6,683 nucleotides of DNA from Gammaproteobacteria bacterium. GTDB taxonomy: Bacteria; Pseudomonadota; Gammaproteobacteria; SZUA-229. The position numbers and the translations under genes are program-made. The stretch spans positions 1 to 6,683 of the forward strand of contig DAOWLL010000097.1 of assembly GCA_030641945.1 (NCBI GenBank), given 5' to 3'. Positions 4,710 through 6,683 of the stretch are shown piece by piece. Below the pieces are notes generated by a model. The model saw nothing but the letters and a program-made list of their open reading frames with translations, was not told the DNA's origin and did not search any database. Positions within the stretch are counted from its first letter, which is position 1. Every line of letters begins with the position of its first letter.

Positions 4710-5687
4710 ATGGTGATTATTCGAACAATTTTACTCGCACTGATGCTCATGGCGCTTTTCAGCGGCCATGCCATGGCGTATCAGTACGGATATTATTCGC
4801 CGAATCCATATAACGCCCCGCGAGCCTATTATCCATATGCACGGGCTCCATATCCCTATTACCCGGCTTATCGTTATCCGGCCCGACCTGCATATGCAAG
4901 GGCAAGAATGCCTGTACAGACACCGGACGTTAGCCGTGCGAGCGTAAAAACACCACAACAAAGCTTGGTTGAAGACTTCTCCGGCGCAGTTGAATCAAAA
5001 ACCGAGTCGACTGATAAGGCTGTTAAAAGCGTCTCCGGGTTAAGTGGCAAAAAGCAGGCGTTCATGACAACACTACTGCCTTATATTGAGCAAGAGAACA
5101 GGCGTCTGCTTGGCTTGCGTAATATTACGGCTGGCATGCTCAGCAAGCTTGAAAGCGGCACTGCTCTGAGCGCGTCTGATCAGCAGCAAATCAACAAGCT
5201 GGCGAATAAGTATCGAGTCAAAGGTGATCCGCTGGTGGATGAAACAGCGCGTGGGGAGTTATTGCGGAAAATCGATATTATTCCTTCATCTTTGGCGCTT
5301 GCGCAGGCAGCCAATGAAAGTGCCTGGGGTGAGTCAAGGTTTGCACAGGAAGCGAACAACCTGTTTGGTATCTGGACTTACGATCAGGACATGGGCTTGA
5401 AGCCTAACAACAGGGAACAAGGGAAAACACATCTGGTACGTATTTTCGATGACTTCGATGAATCGGTTCGTTACTACATGCATACGCTCAATAGCCACCC
5501 GGCATATGAGAAGCTGCGAACGATACGTCAACAGCTGAGAGCGTCTAACCAGGTTGTTGATGGCCACAAGCTGGCAGCTGGCCTTGAAAAATATTCTGCG
5601 AAAGGGCAGGCGTACATTGATTTAATCCGCAGCCTGATCATGCAAAACGAGTGGGCGCGGCTGGATTTGGACAATCTGCAGGCTTAA
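4710..5687 (+). CDS. bax: Exported Bax-family N-acetylglucosaminidase
   Basis: This is a peptidoglycan hydrolase of the glucosaminidase (GH73-type, PF01832) fold, close to E. coli Bax. From the ATG it has 325 residues. Residues 1-23 are a Sec signal peptide ending GHAMA. Next comes a linker very rich in Tyr and Pro (about 24-70), then a Ser/Thr/Lys-rich stretch. The Bax core (about 114-315) follows. LAQAANESAWGESRF (197-211) carries the catalytic Glu203, and NNLFGIW (216-222) plus the SVRYYMHTLNSHPAY segment are family signatures. The C-terminal LAAGLEKYS motif is also conserved. Its length exceeds E. coli Bax because of the Tyr/Pro-rich insert. It lies 117 bases after the deacetylase on the same strand. 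Both act on N-acetylglucosamine polymers, although it appears to have its own promoter. A TTG at 4701 is an alternative start. Confidence 0.88.
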   Translation: MVIIRTILLALMLMALFSGHAMAYQYGYYSPNPYNAPRAYYPYARAPYPYYPAYRYPARPAYARARMPVQTPDVSRASVKTPQQSLVEDFSGAVESKTESTDKAVKSVSGLSGKKQAFMTTLLPYIEQENRRLLGLRNITAGMLSKLESGTALSASDQQQINKLANKYRVKGDPLVDETARGELLRKIDIIPSSLALAQAANESAWGESRFAQEANNLFGIWTYDQDMGLKPNNREQGKTHLVRIFDDFDESVRYYMHTLNSHPAYEKLRTIRQQLRASNQVVDGHKLAAGLEKYSAKGQAYIDLIRSLIMQNEWARLDLDNLQA

Positions 5688-5891
5688 CGATATAACAGTG
5701 TGATTAAGCTGCGTCTGGATTATTTAAGCCAGGGGTGATATCGGAATTAGCAACGTCTCGTGCACTCATTGCACAGGCTTTAGTATTCAATTCTGTTGTT
5801 CTATTATTACATTGTGCTGCCAGATAATGAAATACACGTGTCTATCATAATATTATTTTGTTATATCCAGAGAATCTCGAGCTGAGCAGAC

Positions 5892-5897
5892 TATACT
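5892..5897 (+). promoter_or_regulatory. Possible -10 element of the HopJ gene
   Basis: TATACT is preceded by C and followed by T, giving CTATACTT (5891-5898), which fits the extended -10 favoured by the stationary-phase sigma factor RpoS. No -35 box lies at the right distance, which also suits RpoS but equally suits chance. The start would be near 5904, leaving a leader of about 40 bases before the ATG. Confidence 0.28.
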
Positions 5898-5943
5898 TCA
5901 GGTCTTCGCATTTAAATCAATATTATTAAGTGGTATTTAATCT

Positions 5944-6291
5944 ATGGAATTTGATCAATTGCTTAGGTCGCTAAAAGATAATCCCGATGAAGTTGAATTC
6001 GATGATGTAATTGAGCTGATTGATGATACCTATGAATTCACCCCCGTTAAATTCACAAATGGTGACCTGTTATGTGAGGCAGGGCAGAATTCGGGGTCAT
6101 GCAAGATTTTTGCTTTTGCAAAGCGCACTCGTTTGACTGAACAGCAGACATTGAATTGTTTTGGCTCTTATTACCGTGATGATGTGCTCAAGCATCCGGA
6201 AAACATGGACCATCCGAGTATTCGCAATTTTATGGCGTCGGGTTGGCAGGGCATCAATTTTGAAGACACGCCACTGAAAATTAAAGTCTAG
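5944..6291 (+). CDS. HopJ-family type III effector-like protein
   Basis: The 115-residue product matches the HopJ family (PF08888-like) along its whole length. The helical N-terminus (FDQLLRSLKDNP) is followed by the conserved YEFTPVKFTNG (30-40), EAGQNSGSCKIFAFAK (45-60) and HPSIRNFMASGWQGI (90-104). The family was named from a Pseudomonas syringae effector candidate. It is widespread in free-living Gammaproteobacteria without type III secretion, so a housekeeping cytoplasmic role is more likely than virulence; the activity is not established. No secretion-system gene, chaperone or hrp box is nearby. There is no signal peptide. The ribosome binding site is weak. The TAG stop is part of a 17-base repeat also found at the end of the 37-aa ORF. 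Confidence 0.85.
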   Translation: MEFDQLLRSLKDNPDEVEFDDVIELIDDTYEFTPVKFTNGDLLCEAGQNSGSCKIFAFAKRTRLTEQQTLNCFGSYYRDDVLKHPENMDHPSIRNFMASGWQGINFEDTPLKIKV

Positions 6292-6304
6292 CCCGCATAT
6301 TGCA
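6288..6304. repeat. Dispersed repeat copy B at the HopJ stop codon
   Basis: CTAGCCCGCATATTGCA is identical to 583-599. Here too, the TAG inside it is the stop codon of the upstream gene. The sequence after the shared 17 bases differs (TATAGTCG), and the complementary arm that makes a hairpin in copy A is missing, so this looks like a truncated copy. Confidence 0.5.
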
Positions 6305-6683
6305 TATAGTCGTTTATCCGTTTAAGCATAAATGCTCGATGTTGTAACAATCCAGAAAAGAATTTTAGGGTCTGCACCCCATCAAGTGGGTAAAAATTCA
6401 AATAATTGCCACAGAGAACACAGAGGTTTTATCCGCCTGCCGCTACACGGCCCCCGCAAAACACGCGAATGATGTTGTGTATGAATAGATTCGTAGCCAG
6501 CAAGGAACAGGGCCTATGTCCACAGATGAACACAGATATTTAGAAACTTAAAACGCTTTTATCCGTGTTCATCTGTGGATGATTTGTTTTTAAACATTTG
6601 CGTGGGGCCGTGTAGCGGCAGGCGGACAAATATTCCCTGTGTGGTCAGGGTGTTATCATGGGTCTACCCGCTGTCTTTGGGGA
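6305..6683. other. Non-coding end region made of repeats
   Basis: No coding frame of interest was seen on either strand from the HopJ stop to the end of the window. A weak inverted repeat GAATTTT/AAAATTC (6360-6366 and 6393-6399) comes first, followed by the nested palindromic element at 6409-6646. No transposase fragment was recognised. The last bases (6647-6683) show no feature I can name. Confidence 0.55.
6409..6646. mobile_element. Nested inverted-repeat element (MITE-like)
   Basis: A 23-base arm at 6432-6454 (key core GCCGCTACACGGCCCC) is matched perfectly in reverse complement at 6604-6626. Inside it, CCACAGATGAACACAGAT (6520-6537) pairs with the reverse complement at 6561-6578, with 17 of 18 bases matching. 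A related direct copy, CCACAGAGAACACAGAGG, begins at 6409, and a degenerate inverted one (CCCTGTGTGG) begins at 6635. The whole stretch of about 240 bases therefore has concentric symmetry and no ORF, as expected of a non-autonomous miniature element or composite intergenic repeat. Target-site duplications were not identified, so true mobility is not shown. Confidence 0.6.

Noticed and set aside
5688..5943. Small RNA or terminator after the glucosaminidase gene
   Set aside because: Only short stems (CGATAT/ATATCG at 5688-5693 and 5738-5743; GTGCA/TGCAC at 5760-5774) are seen, with no T-run or promoter to define an RNA.
6360..6399. GAATTTT/AAAATTC inverted repeat as terminator of the HopJ gene
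   Set aside because: AT-only short arms around a long loop, about 70 bases after the stop, with no terminal T-run.
6409..6646. CRISPR-like array from repeated CACAGATGAACACAG units
   Set aside because: The units occur in both orientations with irregular spacing and no constant-length spacers; a palindromic element explains them better.

Overview
The window reads as chromosomal DNA of a gammaproteobacterium. The evidence is the protein families: a cytochrome c5-type lipoprotein, a two-heme b561-type cytochrome, a Bax-family glucosaminidase, a PgaB-like CE4 deacetylase, an LTXXQ (Spy/CpxP-type) periplasmic protein and a HopJ-family protein. Base composition is moderate, with AT-rich spacers and GC-rich dispersed repeats at both ends. 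Genus cannot be fixed from the sequence. No rRNA, tRNA, CRISPR array, transposase or phage gene was seen.

Layout. Positions 1-211 hold a GC-rich intergenic repeat and a perfect 8-bp hairpin that resembles the end of an IS200/IS605-type element. A doubtful 71-codon minus-strand ORF (212-427) follows, then a 37-residue one-helix membrane peptide with a strong ribosome binding site (473-586, plus). This converges on a secreted LTXXQ-type protein (632-1126, minus). An AT-rich spacer (1127-1474) carries a perfect 15-bp palindrome. Next is a 67-residue four-cysteine protein (1475-1678, minus), divergent from a c5-type cytochrome lipoprotein (1846-2313, plus). Their shared spacer contains a Fur-box-like site.

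The plus strand continues with a 94-residue one-helix membrane protein (2481-2765), a four-helix cytochrome b (2818-3477) and an exported CE4 polysaccharide deacetylase (3528-4592, possibly starting at 3474). These could form one transcript. Next is an exported Bax-type N-acetylglucosaminidase with a Tyr/Pro-rich linker (4710-5687), which appears to have its own promoter with a palindrome between the -35 and -10 boxes. A HopJ-family protein follows (5944-6291). The final 392 bases are non-coding and carry a nested inverted-repeat (MITE-like) element.

How the genes may work together (inference). The lipoprotein cytochrome c, the small membrane protein and cytochrome b could form a short electron-transfer chain, with quinol or another donor at the membrane cytochrome and the c5 heme in the periplasm. 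The deacetylase and glucosaminidase both point to remodelling of N-acetylglucosamine-containing envelope polymers. The two themes are linked only by gene order. I found no clear new defence or mobile system. The most unusual items are the nested palindrome at the right end, a 17-base repeat that supplies part of the stop codon of two unrelated genes, the operator-like palindrome in the glucosaminidase promoter, and the redox trio that includes an unrecognised membrane protein.
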